From positions 181,460 to 193,349 of the forward strand of contig PJRA01000051.1 of assembly GCA_016987375.1 (NCBI GenBank): 11,890 bases of DNA, in the 5' to 3' direction. Each line of letters starts with the position of its first letter. Within the stretch, counting starts at the first letter, position 1. A model generated the notes under the pieces. It worked only from the letters and a program-made list of their open reading frames with translations. It did no database searches and had not been told where the DNA came from. A program made the translations under genes and the position numbers. Below, in pieces: positions 1 through 8,505 of this stretch. Source of the DNA: Brachionus koreanus. Lineage: Eukaryota; Rotifera; Eurotatoria; Ploima; Brachionidae.

Positions 1-25
1 ATAAGGTGAAGCGGAGAGAGTTTGG

Positions 26-637
26 CTAAATTTTCTGAATTTTCTCGCCGACAACGATAGGATTATTTTTGCGGATTTGGTCTTGTCCAAGTTCTTTGTA
101 GTCAAATTTACAGTCGTGTTTATCAGAGTAGCGGTGTTCCCAGCAGTAGAGGCCGCCACATCGGCAATCGAATCCGGTCAAACCGACTTTTCGTTTGCAC
201 GACTCATAGCTGCATCTATTTCGCTTTCGTTTCTCAGAGCCTAGACTCGAATCGGTTAAACTGGCGGCCTCGGACGTCTCGGAGGCGAGCGACGAGGGCA
301 CCGTTTCATTCAGGCTCATGGCCACTTCGCTCTTGCTCTCCGTTTTGGGTATTGGAATTGGCATTGACGTACTTGTACTTGTAGTTGTAGTTGAATTTGT
401 ACTACTTGTATTATTACTGTTTGTGTTCACTGTACTGCTTGTGATTGTGAGCGCGTTGGTAGTGGTGCTCGGCTGCACGTCAGTCGGCGTTACGCGGCCG
501 GCAGCCGAGCCGCTATTCTGACGCTTGACGTGGTCTTTGTAGCATTTTGAGCAGTAGCCATCGCAGGCCGCGTTGCCAAAGAAACCGCAGTTTTTTTTAC
601 ACAACATTGAATTCAACTGATTTGTGTTGTTCTCCAT
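26..637 (-). CDS. ZFAND5: A20/AN1 zinc-finger protein (ZFAND5/ZFAND6-like)
   Basis: This 203-aa protein has the standard A20 plus AN1 layout. The A20 finger lies at residues 11-42, with Zn ligands C13, C17, C29 and C32 and the family motif CGFFGN. A Ser/Thr/Asn-rich linker (about 43-138) joins it to the C-terminal AN1 finger (C142, C147, C158, C160, C165, H168, H174, C176), which ends in the conserved NPIVVGEKIQKI. Human ZFAND5/6 are about 210 aa; such proteins bind ubiquitin and link stress signalling to the proteasome. The first AN1 cysteine pair is CX4C rather than the vertebrate CX2C. The frame is open upstream to an ATG at 748, but that part is poly-T-rich and ends in TTTTTCTAG, so it reads as intron. 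I therefore start at 637 (context GAGATGG). The reading frame is intronless. ZFAND5 and ZFAND6 cannot be told apart here. The 3' UTR lies outside the window. Confidence 0.93.
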   Translation of the reverse strand: MENNTNQLNSMLCKKNCGFFGNAACDGYCSKCYKDHVKRQNSGSAAGRVTPTDVQPSTTTNALTITSSTVNTNSNNTSSTNSTTTTSTSTSMPIPIPKTESKSEVAMSLNETVPSSLASETSEAASLTDSSLGSEKRKRNRCSYESCKRKVGLTGFDCRCGGLYCWEHRYSDKHDCKFDYKELGQDQIRKNNPIVVGEKIQKI

Positions 638-659
638 CTCGGTCAGAATTTTTTTATTT

Positions 660-661
660 CT
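660..661 (-). other. Probable 3' splice site in the 5' UTR of the A20/AN1 gene
   Basis: On the minus strand a run of T and C ends in TTTTTCTAG (the AG is at 661-660), 22 nt before the chosen ATG. It could end a 5' UTR intron or be a spliced-leader acceptor. A donor is uncertain: a GTAAAT on the minus strand at about 1242 is one candidate. Confidence 0.5.
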
Positions 662-748
662 AGAAAAATAAAAAAAAAATGAAAATGAAATAAAGAAAAA
701 AAAATAAAGAAATATTTGTTCATTTTTAAAAATATGTTCGGTTGCCAT

Positions 749-1794
749 CTCAAGTCGCCTAGTAAAACACTAATAACATTAAGTCTGATGCAAACAAAAT
801 TAAAAAATAATAATAGAAAAAGAAATAACATTAATTTAAATATTAAATTTGACTTTTTAATAAAATAAAACGCAATGCCTAATACGCAATTTAGCAAGCT
901 AGCTAGAGCTTGTTAGATTTTTTTCATTTTTATTTTGTTGCTCTGTATTATAGTTTTTTTTTTCTATTTAGTTTTCTAGATATTTATATTATATTATGTA
1001 GTTATTTTGTAATAAAGAAGAAATTTCGTATGAGTACTTAGCTGGGTTATGTGTATGCGATGGTGTTTGTTACTCAATCGACAAACAAAGCCTTAATACA
1101 TAATTTATTCGCTATTTCAAAATTGTTATCTAACTGGCCAGGTAAATATGTATTTGCCGAACAAAACCATGTGCACAGAGACACATTCGTTTGTGAGATA
1201 ACAAACATGCTTTGGACAATATCCGCAAAAATTGAAATTTACTTAGAACAAATGAGAATGCGAAAGAGAGAAAGAGAGAGAGAGAAAAATTGAGAAAAAC
1301 GAAAAAAATGAATGTAGAAAAAAAATTTTATTTATTTGCAAAAATGAATAATATTAGGTGGAGTTTTAGCTGAGTGGAGTATACGTGTAGAGAGTGCTCG
1401 ATTTTGGAAAGAGTTGAAGGTATTTAAAACGAAATGGCGGAGTTGAATTTTCATTCATCATTGTTTATTAGTCGAATTTTCAATATCCATAATTTATGCT
1501 CCAGGCTCATTAGCATATAAAGACAATTTACTCGGCATCATAAACAAAAATTCCATTCAATGCTTACTCATTAGCCTAATTTATTAAATTAGTCAAATTT
1601 GATTTAAACAAAAAAATTTTTTTTATTTTTTTCGTTTAAGCTTAGCGCCAAACTCAAGTGCATTTAAATTAAAAAATTTTCTAATTTTAAAAAATGGAAA
1701 AATAAAAGAAAAAAATGTTCACTTGATACTTTGACTTCATGGTTTCGATTCGTGATTCAGCTGCAATCGCGGTTGTTTCCAATACTCTCATTTG
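749..1794. other. Divergent intergenic region between the A20/AN1 and FKBP12 genes
   Basis: No convincing gene is seen. It should hold the promoter and 5' UTR of the minus-strand A20/AN1 gene. A purine GA-repeat tract lies at about 1263-1287. A TATA-like TATTTAAA (1421-1428) sits beside AAATGGCGG (1432-1440), which resembles a YY1 site; read on the minus strand this could be a core promoter for the A20/AN1 gene, but that is only a guess. The sequence CTCATTAGC occurs twice (about 1505 and 1567). A plus-strand CCAG followed by GTAAATAT at about 1140 looks like a splice donor, but no coding exon could be tied to it. Confidence 0.4.
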
Positions 1795-1804
1795 ATTGGC
1801 CAAT
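1795..1804. promoter_or_regulatory. Overlapping inverted CCAAT boxes upstream of FKBP12
   Basis: The palindrome ATTGGCCAAT contains a CCAAT box on each strand. It lies about 90 bp upstream of the TATA box, a usual distance for NF-Y sites. Binding is inferred from the motif alone. Confidence 0.5.
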
Positions 1805-1887
1805 TCAATTGAGAACTCTTTTCCTAATCCGCTATGAACAAAAGTGGTCTATGTTTATTAGCCGTGCATAAATTAGTTCATCACTAT

Positions 1888-1895
1888 TATAAAAG
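1888..1895 (+). promoter_or_regulatory. TATA box of the FKBP12 gene
   Basis: TATAAAAG matches the TATA consensus. About 30 nt downstream (around 1918-1922) is an initiator-like TCAACATT, which would give a 5' UTR of roughly 70 nt before the ATG at 1989. Confidence 0.65.
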
Positions 1896-1988
1896 AAACT
1901 GTTTCAGAGTGATCAAATCAACATTTTAAATAGATCAGAAACATTGAATATCAAAGCCACTTTTTAATCGCCATATAAACAAGACACA

Positions 1989-2321
1989 ATGGGAGTTACC
2001 AAACAAGTTACAAGACAAGGTGATGGCAAATCGTATCCACAACGTGGTCAAAAAGTAACTGTTCACTACACCGGCTATTTGCAGCAAGTAGGCGGACCCA
2101 AATTCGACTCTAGTGTCGATCGGGGCCGACCATTTCAATTTCAGATTGGCGTAGGCCAAGTGATCCGCGGATGGGACGAGGGCGTAGCGACAATGAGCGT
2201 TGGCGAGAAGGCTTTCCTCACATGCACGCCAGACTTTGCTTATGGACCATCGGGCGCAGCCGGTGTCATTCCACCAAATGCCACTCTTGTTTTCGATGTC
2301 GAACTTCTCGGTCTAAATTAA
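1989..2321 (+). CDS. FKBP1A: FKBP12-type peptidyl-prolyl cis-trans isomerase
   Basis: This 110-aa single-domain FKBP has no signal peptide, so it should be cytosolic. Proteins of this type catalyse proline isomerisation, bind FK506 and rapamycin, and in animals modulate ryanodine and TGF-beta receptors. Residues matching the human drug-binding pocket are present: Y27, F39, D40, F49, V58, I59, W62, Y85 and F102, within [21 protein letters not shown] and [13 protein letters not shown]. It is two residues longer than human FKBP12 (108 aa) because of an insertion in the loop before KFDSS (LQQVGGP). The ATG context is strong (A at -3, G at +4) and lies behind a clear TATA box. The reading frame has no intron, unlike the ten-exon gene downstream. 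The family assignment is secure; the receptor roles are inferred from orthologues. Confidence 0.97.
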   Translation: MGVTKQVTRQGDGKSYPQRGQKVTVHYTGYLQQVGGPKFDSSVDRGRPFQFQIGVGQVIRGWDEGVATMSVGEKAFLTCTPDFAYGPSGAAGVIPPNATLVFDVELLGLN

Positions 2322-2431
2322 AAAACACCTATTTTAATTTATTATTATCATCAATTTAATTTAGACATTCATTGATTCACATTTGACTTTGATTTTTTCT
2401 TTTAAATATTTTTATTATTTGTTTAAAATTT

Positions 2432-2437
2432 AATAAA
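2432..2437 (+). terminator. Poly(A) signal of FKBP12
   Basis: AATAAA lies 111 nt after the FKBP12 stop codon and is followed by TTTAGTGTTCG, a GT-containing downstream element. Cleavage is expected at about 2447-2460. Confidence 0.65.
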
Positions 2438-2460
2438 GAAATTTAGTGTTCGAATTTACT

Positions 2461-4221
2461 ATTAGTAGTTACTGCTAGAAAACAAAAATACATCTTTTCT
2501 CTATTTTTTTTGAATAGAAAACAAGATTACTTAATTAATTATTAGCAATTATTTGTTGTGTTTGTGTGAATATTTAAAATTAAAATACTATTTTATAAAC
2601 ATTATTGAATAGATAAAAAAAATTCTATTTAAAAATTTTAAAATAAAATTTTTTAATGCAAATTTTTTTTTTGATAAAGTTAAACAATTATTTAGCACAA
2701 TAAATAGCAATTATACAAGCTCATTAGTTCTTATTAGGTCTAAAATTTTGTCGTCATCACTCGTTTAATTAATTATGATAAATAAATAATAGATTAAACA
2801 CTTTTGAAATATTTGAAAATATAGATAATTTGAAATGTGAATGATGAGTTTGTCTATGATTTATCACATAACTCAAGCATATTTGTTTAGAAAAATGCGC
2901 ATTTATCTCTGTTTTTATCTATTTATGACTTAGAAGATTTTTAAGACCTGTCTTTTAATTAATTAGTTTTTTTTTTTTTTTTTTAAAATAAAGAAAATAT
3001 TTCTAGAAAGTAGAAAGCAAAAAATAAAATTGTCAGTTCTGTGGTGACGTGATTCGAAAATCCGACAGCAATAAGATAAATCAAATGATCCTGATGCTCC
3101 ACAAAGCAGTGCTTTAGAAAAAAAAATAAATATAAAAATGTAATAGAGATACATTTATGAGTGATCATTTTTTATTTTTATAAAAGTTAAATATTTCGAG
3201 TAGTTAAATGTTAAATGTTAAATGTTTCATTTTAAATTTTATTTGGAAGACAACAAACATATTAATTGAATTAAATAGACCACGATTTTTATCCTTAAAA
3301 AGATTTTTAAATAATCATTTCAATTGAAGAGTCCATACTTTAATAGTCCATAACATCTATTATTATTAATATATTATTCATTTAATGAATAATAATTAAA
3401 TATTTCTTGGTTTGATCAACTTTATTCAAATGAACACTTATTTATATCTATTCCAGGACAAAAACACTTTATAAACCTTAAATTTTTTGAATAACAAAAT
3501 GTAGACTTTAATTGCAAAAAATAAAAAAAAATTTAAAAATCACATTAAAATATTTTTTTGTTTCCTTTCTCATTTTGAACAATTAAATTATTCAATGCAA
3601 AAAAGTTGTTTTTTTTTTCTGTTTTTTAGAAAAGCTGGTTCTTGAAATAAATATAAAAAAATTTTTTTTGATATGATTACATCTGTTCACTAGTCAAAAT
3701 AAACACTATTGATGATAAAATAATAAAAAAAAAACTGATTAGCATTAATGTTTAAAAGCTTTTTAAAAAAAAAATTAAATTTTACTTGGAATTTTTTCAC
3801 AGTTAAAAAAGACTTGGATGTGATTTTATATATATTTTGAATTTTTTTTTTTTTTTTTGAATAAAATGTTTTTGAATAAAATTAGAGAGAAAAATTTTCT
3901 AGAAAAGAAAGATGGAACAATTGGCGTTGAAATTGTGTGCAATTTGTTGTATTTGCTGGAATTTTTGTTTGTGTGATGAGATCATTTTTTTCTTTTTTTT
4001 TTTCGTTAGAGTATGTAAGTAATAGTAAGAATTGACATAGACAATTATTCGAATTACTCACTTGAGTGCACTTACTTTTTAAAATTCTTTCTTAGCTACA
4101 TTCAATAAAATATCGTCAATTAAAATACCAAACGAATAAAATAAAAAAAAGAAATTTTTAAACATTTGGTATTTTAAAGCGAACAATGGCACTCATCGAG
4201 AATATGTGTTTATACACATAC
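2461..4221. other. AT-rich spacer between FKBP12 and the minus-strand candidate exon
   Basis: Mostly low-complexity A/T runs with no supported gene. Visible items are a GTTAAAT triplet tandem (3203-3223), a 10-bp-arm palindrome with a one-base centre (3372-3394), and copy A of a short dispersed repeat (3032-3072, listed separately). Confidence 0.6.
3032..3072 (+). repeat. Dispersed short repeat, copy A
   Basis: This 41-bp stretch starts GTCAGTTCT and aligns without gaps to 9291-9331, with 31 of 41 identical positions counted by eye. It is less AT-rich than its surroundings. Read on the minus strand, both copies give a peptide containing G-x-S-N followed by E-L-T. It is probably a decayed mobile-element fragment. 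Confidence 0.4.
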
Positions 4222-4311
4222 CAATTGAGCCCATTGGTCTAACCAGGGCCCGTTTCGTGGCGTGACTCTAATGTAATCCTTAGTGACATCAGCATAGATA
4301 GAATCATAATT
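4222..4311 (-). other. Isolated candidate coding exon, minus strand
   Basis: A 90-bp block is clearly richer in G+C than the surrounding A/T runs. On the minus strand it is preceded by AATTTTTAG (acceptor) and followed by GTATGTG (donor). Only one phase is open through the block; it encodes 30 residues including VTPRNGPWLDQW. I do not recognise the protein. No convincing neighbouring exons were found: a possible 20-nt exon follows on the minus strand at about 4076-4095, before a GTAAGT. It could instead be a decayed exon, or plus-strand 5' UTR of the downstream gene. Confidence 0.35.
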
Positions 4312-4405
4312 CTAAAAATTTTAGCTATTTTAATAATAAAACAAAGCCTAAAATTATTTCATGCTTGGATTGTTCTTAGCAACTATCAAATAAATATGAA
4401 TAAAA

Positions 4406-4426
4406 TACTAACGAATTCCTCTACAG
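4406..4426 (+). other. Orphan 3' splice site with TACTAAC branch point
   Basis: TACTAAC, a perfect branch-point consensus, is followed 12 nt later by the AG of CTCTACAG. It lies about 120 nt before the start codon of the PLP-enzyme gene. It may end a 5' UTR intron or serve as a trans-splice acceptor. A second AG directly before the ATG (TTTACTAG, 4534-4541) is also possible. Confidence 0.35.
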
Positions 4427-4543
4427 ATTACATATTCACTAAAAAAAAAAAAATTTTTTTTTTAAATTTTTTTTCCCAACCGCTTCTTAGACCGGTTTTT
4501 TTGTTAACTAATTTTTGTTTATAAATTAATAGATTTACTAGCA

Positions 4544-7156
4544 ATGAGTAAAAATCACCATCCTCACAGCAAGGATAGAAAAAGTAATTGTTATTTTTTT
4601 TTTTAAATTTTTTTGTTTATGTATGTTATTAATTTAATAATTAAATTTTCTATCAATCTAGAATATGAGTCTATGTATGATTTGATAGCCAAGTCCGAAA
4701 TCGGCAACAAAGAAGTGTTCAGAACACCGTTCGGTCTCAGAAAAATAGTCTACTGCGACTACACAGCTAGTGGACGAGCTCTTTCATTCATCGAAGACTT
4801 TATTCGCAACGAAGTGCTTCGCGAGTACGCCAACACCCACTCTACTGCCACAGTATCAGCTGTTCAAACAACTATATTCCGCAACGAGGCCAGGTTTGCT
4901 TATTTCTAATTTAAATCTCTTTTTTTTAATTTTTATTTTTTTTTTAATTTTTTCAGAGACATTATCAAAGCTTGTGTAAACGCATCTGACGAAGATATTC
5001 TCATATTTGTTGGCTCTGGCGTCACCAGTGCCATTCACAAGCTCATAAATGCCCTTGATTTGACTGAACCTCCGGTAAGTTCAATTTTCTTCTCATTTGT
5101 TTCCAAATATTTTCATCTTTGCATACAGGTTGTTGTTGTGTCACCATTTGAACATCATTCCAATCTAATACCATGGCGAGAAACTTTTGCAGAGGTAATT
5201 TTATTCCTAGGCATTTTATTAATTTAGTAGATTGACAAAAATTGAATTTTTTTGTTTGAAAAATTTTTATTTAAAAAAATTAATTTTTTTGACTTGATTA
5301 AATTTTTTAGGTTGTCATTTTAATGCAACCTTTTGAAGCTAATTTAATAAAAAAATTAAAAGAAAAAAAAACACGCCCAATTTTAATTTTTTTTTCAATG
5401 ATTCACATCATAATGTTAATAATTGATTTTACATGACTAATAATTGATCTACTAAATTAGCTTAATTTTATTTGACATTTTGATTAATGTGAAAAATTAG
5501 ATGATCTATGCAAATGAAGCCGACAATGGAGGCATTGACTTTGCCGATTTGGAAAGAAAATTGAGGCCGTACAAAAACGACAAGCGTATTAAAATAGGCT
5601 CGTTCACTGCTGCTTCGAATGTTACCGGCATTGTGTCCGATACTGAGCGTATCACTTGCTTGTTGCACAAGTATGGGTTTTTGTCTTTCTGGGACTATGC
5701 AACTGCAGCGCCGCATGTCAAAATAGATATGAATCCGAACGTATCGAGCGAAATTGAAATCGACTACGAGTAATTGTTGAAAAACCAAAAAAAAAACAGT
5801 TTTTATTCTCTTCTTTTTTATTCGTAGGGAACAGGCCTTTAAAGATGCAATTTTTATTTCGCCACACAAGTTTGTCGGTGGTCCGCAAACGCCTGGAATT
5901 TTAATTGCCAAAAAAAAACTCTTCAGAAACAAAGTGCCTAATGGCTGCGGCGGTGGAACTGTCGTCTACGTAACCAAAGATGATCACAAGTATCTCAAGG
6001 ATATCGAGGAGCGTGAAGAAGGCGGAACTCCTGCCATTGTCGAATCTATACGTGCCGGTCTTGTTTTTCAGCTTAAAAATGCTGTCGGTGTCAACAATAT
6101 TCTAAAAAGAGAACACTATTACACAAAGTAAATTAAATTCTAGAAATTTTCACTTTCACCTCTACAAATATTTTAGAAATGTAGCCTACATTGTAGTCTA
6201 CATTTCTACAATTGTAGCCTACATTGTAGTCTACATTTCTACAATTGTAGTTCTACAATTGTGGTGAACAAAAAAAAAATACTTAAAATTTTCTTTTTTC
6301 AAGAAAAGCAATAAAATTTTTGAGCAAAATTCCCAATCTGCACTTGCTAGGCAGCTTGAGTGTAGAGCGTTTGTCCATATTTTCGTTTTTAATCCAGCAC
6401 AATCAAACCGGTTATTATCTTCATTCGAACTTTGTCGGCGTTCTCCTGAACGATTTGTTCGGCATTCAGAGTAGATCGGGATGCGCGTGCGCCGGTCCAT
6501 ACGCTGCCCACTTGATTGGCATGAAGCCCGAGTTGTCCAAACATTTCGAAGAAATACTAGTCAAAAATGACTCAATTGATCGTTACTTGTTAAAAATAAG
6601 CCACGATCTGTCCAAAGCTAAATTGCTCAAGCCCGGTTTTACTCGATTTAATTTGTCGTTTTTTTTCGACGAGAATCGAGTCGATTTTATTCTAAACGCA
6701 ATTAAGTTTGTGTGCGAGCATGGTTGGCGATTTTTGACATTGTACAAATTTAACTTGGAAACCGGTACTTACAGACACAGAAATTTCAAAGAGCTTGCCG
6801 ATCGCAAAAAACTCTCCAACATAAACTACAGAGACAATGCATTCAATTTCAAAAAAGAATTGTACAAAAGTGACGACTCCGACTGTCCATCGTCAGATCA
6901 GGTAAATTTCTTTTCATATTTTTGAATGTGAAAATATTTTTGAGTCTAAATTTATCTATTTATCATATCAAATAGGAAGTGTTGAGAGCAGCTTTTAAAG
7001 CTCTAGAATTAACTCAGGTAAAACAAACAATTAAATTAAAGTAAAAAAGAAAAAAAATTAATTTTTATTTAAAAAAAAAATAAAAGGAACCGTTTGACAT
7101 GATTGATGAAAGACAATTGTTCAGCAAAGCAACTGCCAAATTGAGATGGTAATTTG

Positions 7157-7190
<34 letters not shown>

Positions 7191-7911
7191 ATCTCTCTCT
7201 CATTCACACCAAATACAATTAATTTAAAACAATATAATATTATTATAAAGGTTTTTGTTGTCGAGTGAAGCATATGGATTAATTCATGGCATAAGTTCAT
7301 TGTATAGTAGCGAGAAAGTGAGCCCGGTATTTGTGCCACGCAAGTACATGCTAAGCAGTGATCAGCTAAACAGATTGTACGATGTGTACAAAAATGAAAA
7401 ATTGAAATCAAGTGAAGAGGACGGCTTTTCAGAATTTGCTGATCGTTTCTATTCAAATGCTGACTCGATTCAAATGACTAAATTGGTGACTAGCAAAAGC
7501 AGTCGTTCAGCAAATAGAAAAAGCAAGACTGTATTGGACTATTGCGAAGACTGCAATCCCGGTTATTATGGAGAAGACGAGGTGAAATTTTCCAAAGTAA
7601 AATCAAACGAATTCAGAAGCTTTCCGAACTTGAGAGATGTTGACCATAACAAGACAGACACGTACCCTGACTACACAAGACAAAATAGCAATGGAAAATA
7701 CTATGACAAAAAAGGCAATGAGTCTGAAGAACTGAAAAAAAAACGCCACACTTCGTCAAAGTCGGGCTCTTATAAAAATGAAATTGACTTGGACTTGAGT
7801 AAACTATCGGCTGCTAACTTAAAAGAAATAGTCGATCATTTGGACGACCAATCGATTAGACGATTCAAAGAAGTACTCAAGACTAGATACAGCAAAAGAG
7901 CTGTTGTTTGA
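4544..7911 (+). CDS. Class V PLP-dependent aminotransferase / cysteine-desulfurase-like enzyme, ten exons
   Basis: Exons by GT/AG sites and frame: 4544-4583, 4662-4893, 4957-5074, 5129-5194, 5501-5769, 5828-6127, 6304-6901, 6976-7017, 7087-7148, 7251-7911. They total 2388 nt, 795 aa. The class V fold spans about residues 20-480. Landmarks are EHHSNLIPW (138-146, the PLP-stacking His region of SufS/IscS), the pyridine-N Asp in FWDYAT (D217), the Schiff-base lysine in SPHKF (K256), and RSGCACAGP (399-407), where C404 aligns with the SufS catalytic Cys. A glycine-rich GCGGGTV and an EEREEGGTP-like segment follow K256, as in related uncharacterised bacterial and eukaryotic proteins. After KLRWFLLSSEA comes a polar Ser/Lys-rich tail of about 200 residues. 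The first exon is short and rests on its donor and ATG; the alternative start is M18 (4673). Cysteine desulfuration is possible from the motif but unproven. No targeting peptide is obvious. Confidence 0.88.
6180..6264. repeat. Tandem 33-bp palindrome-rich repeat in intron 6
   Basis: Two identical 33-bp units (6180-6212 and 6213-6245) and a shorter third part lie inside the 6128-6303 intron. Each unit alternates TGTAG with its complement CTACA, so the array is self-complementary and the transcript could fold. Confidence 0.85.
7157..7201. repeat. (CT)n microsatellite in intron 9
   Basis: A CT dinucleotide run, broken by two CTAT steps, starts eight bases after the 5' splice site of the 7149-7250 intron. 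Confidence 0.9.
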
Positions 7912-7986
7912 GTCAAAGGTGTTTTTAAAGAAAAAAAAAATTGTTTTTTTTTTATTTGATTATTAGAAATATTTTTAAAATTTTTA

Positions 7987-7992
7987 AATAAA
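7987..7992 (+). terminator. Poly(A) signal of the class V PLP enzyme gene
   Basis: AATAAA lies about 75 nt after the stop codon. A GT-rich stretch (TGTTGTTTTTGTGTG, about 8021-8035) follows as a plausible downstream element. Confidence 0.6.
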
Positions 7993-8039
7993 TATTGCGT
8001 AGTTTTTATTTTTTCTAATATGTTGTTTTTGTGTGAAAT

Positions 8040-8505
8040 CTTAGCTTAAAAAATTAACCATGAAAGGAATAATTATCCCGCGTCAATTATATGTGTTTCA
8101 TTTTTGTTCAAAAAAATGAACAAACTTTATAAAAACGATAAAATATTTATAAATAATAACAAATAATAACACTAAAAATATTCTTTAATCACTGATTTTT
8201 TTTGTGATTTTTCTTAATAATATTTTATAATAGCTCAAATTATTTTGATGCCGTTATTTTAAAAAAATTTTTAGCAAAAAAAATATTTAAAATTTAAAAA
8301 AGTCTTTTTATTTATTTTTCCATAAAAATAGAATGTTAGAAGGAAGAGTAAATATCAAAAACAAATCAAATATAAAAAATTTGGGTCATTTGGATCAAAT
8401 AGGAGTTCAACAGATGGTAAAAGATTGTTTTCCGAAGTGTTAATGTAAACAATTTGATTAATTCTTCCTGTATAAATGTTGCATATACCAGTGCCTTTGT
8501 AGGAA
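8040..8505. other. AT-rich spacer before the piggyBac relic
   Basis: A/T runs with an exact tandem of AAATAATAAC (8151-8170). The part from about 8355 is less AT-rich and carries an unrecognised minus-strand open frame (8355-8579), discussed under findings. No terminal inverted repeat with TTAA flanks could be identified. Confidence 0.5.

Noticed and set aside
318..521. Plus-strand open frame of 67 codons, rich in Val and Leu
   Set aside because: It is the antisense of the Ser/Thr/Asn-rich linker of the A20/AN1 gene, which explains its composition.
1051..1293. 80-codon plus-strand open frame
   Set aside because: No motif, it ends in GA-repeat translation (REREREK), and it lacks a supported promoter. 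A donor-like GTAAATAT inside it could not be linked to other exons.
1433..1521. Small frame starting ATGGCGGAG after TATTTAAA
   Set aside because: About 28 codons with no conserved feature; the ATG more likely belongs to a YY1-like AAATGGCGG motif.
1935..2159. Minus-strand frame across the FKBP12 start
   Set aside because: Shadow of the FKBP12 coding sequence.
2963..3168. Overlapping minus-strand frames of about 60 codons
   Set aside because: Mostly Phe/Lys-rich translation of A/T runs around the dispersed repeat; only the repeat itself is of note.
3372..3394. Palindrome in AT-rich DNA
   Set aside because: Arms of about 10 bp made almost only of A and T are expected by chance in such sequence.
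5468..5932. 154-codon minus-strand frame
   Set aside because: Antisense of exons 5 and 6 of the PLP-enzyme gene, whose plus-strand frame carries the conserved motifs and splice sites.
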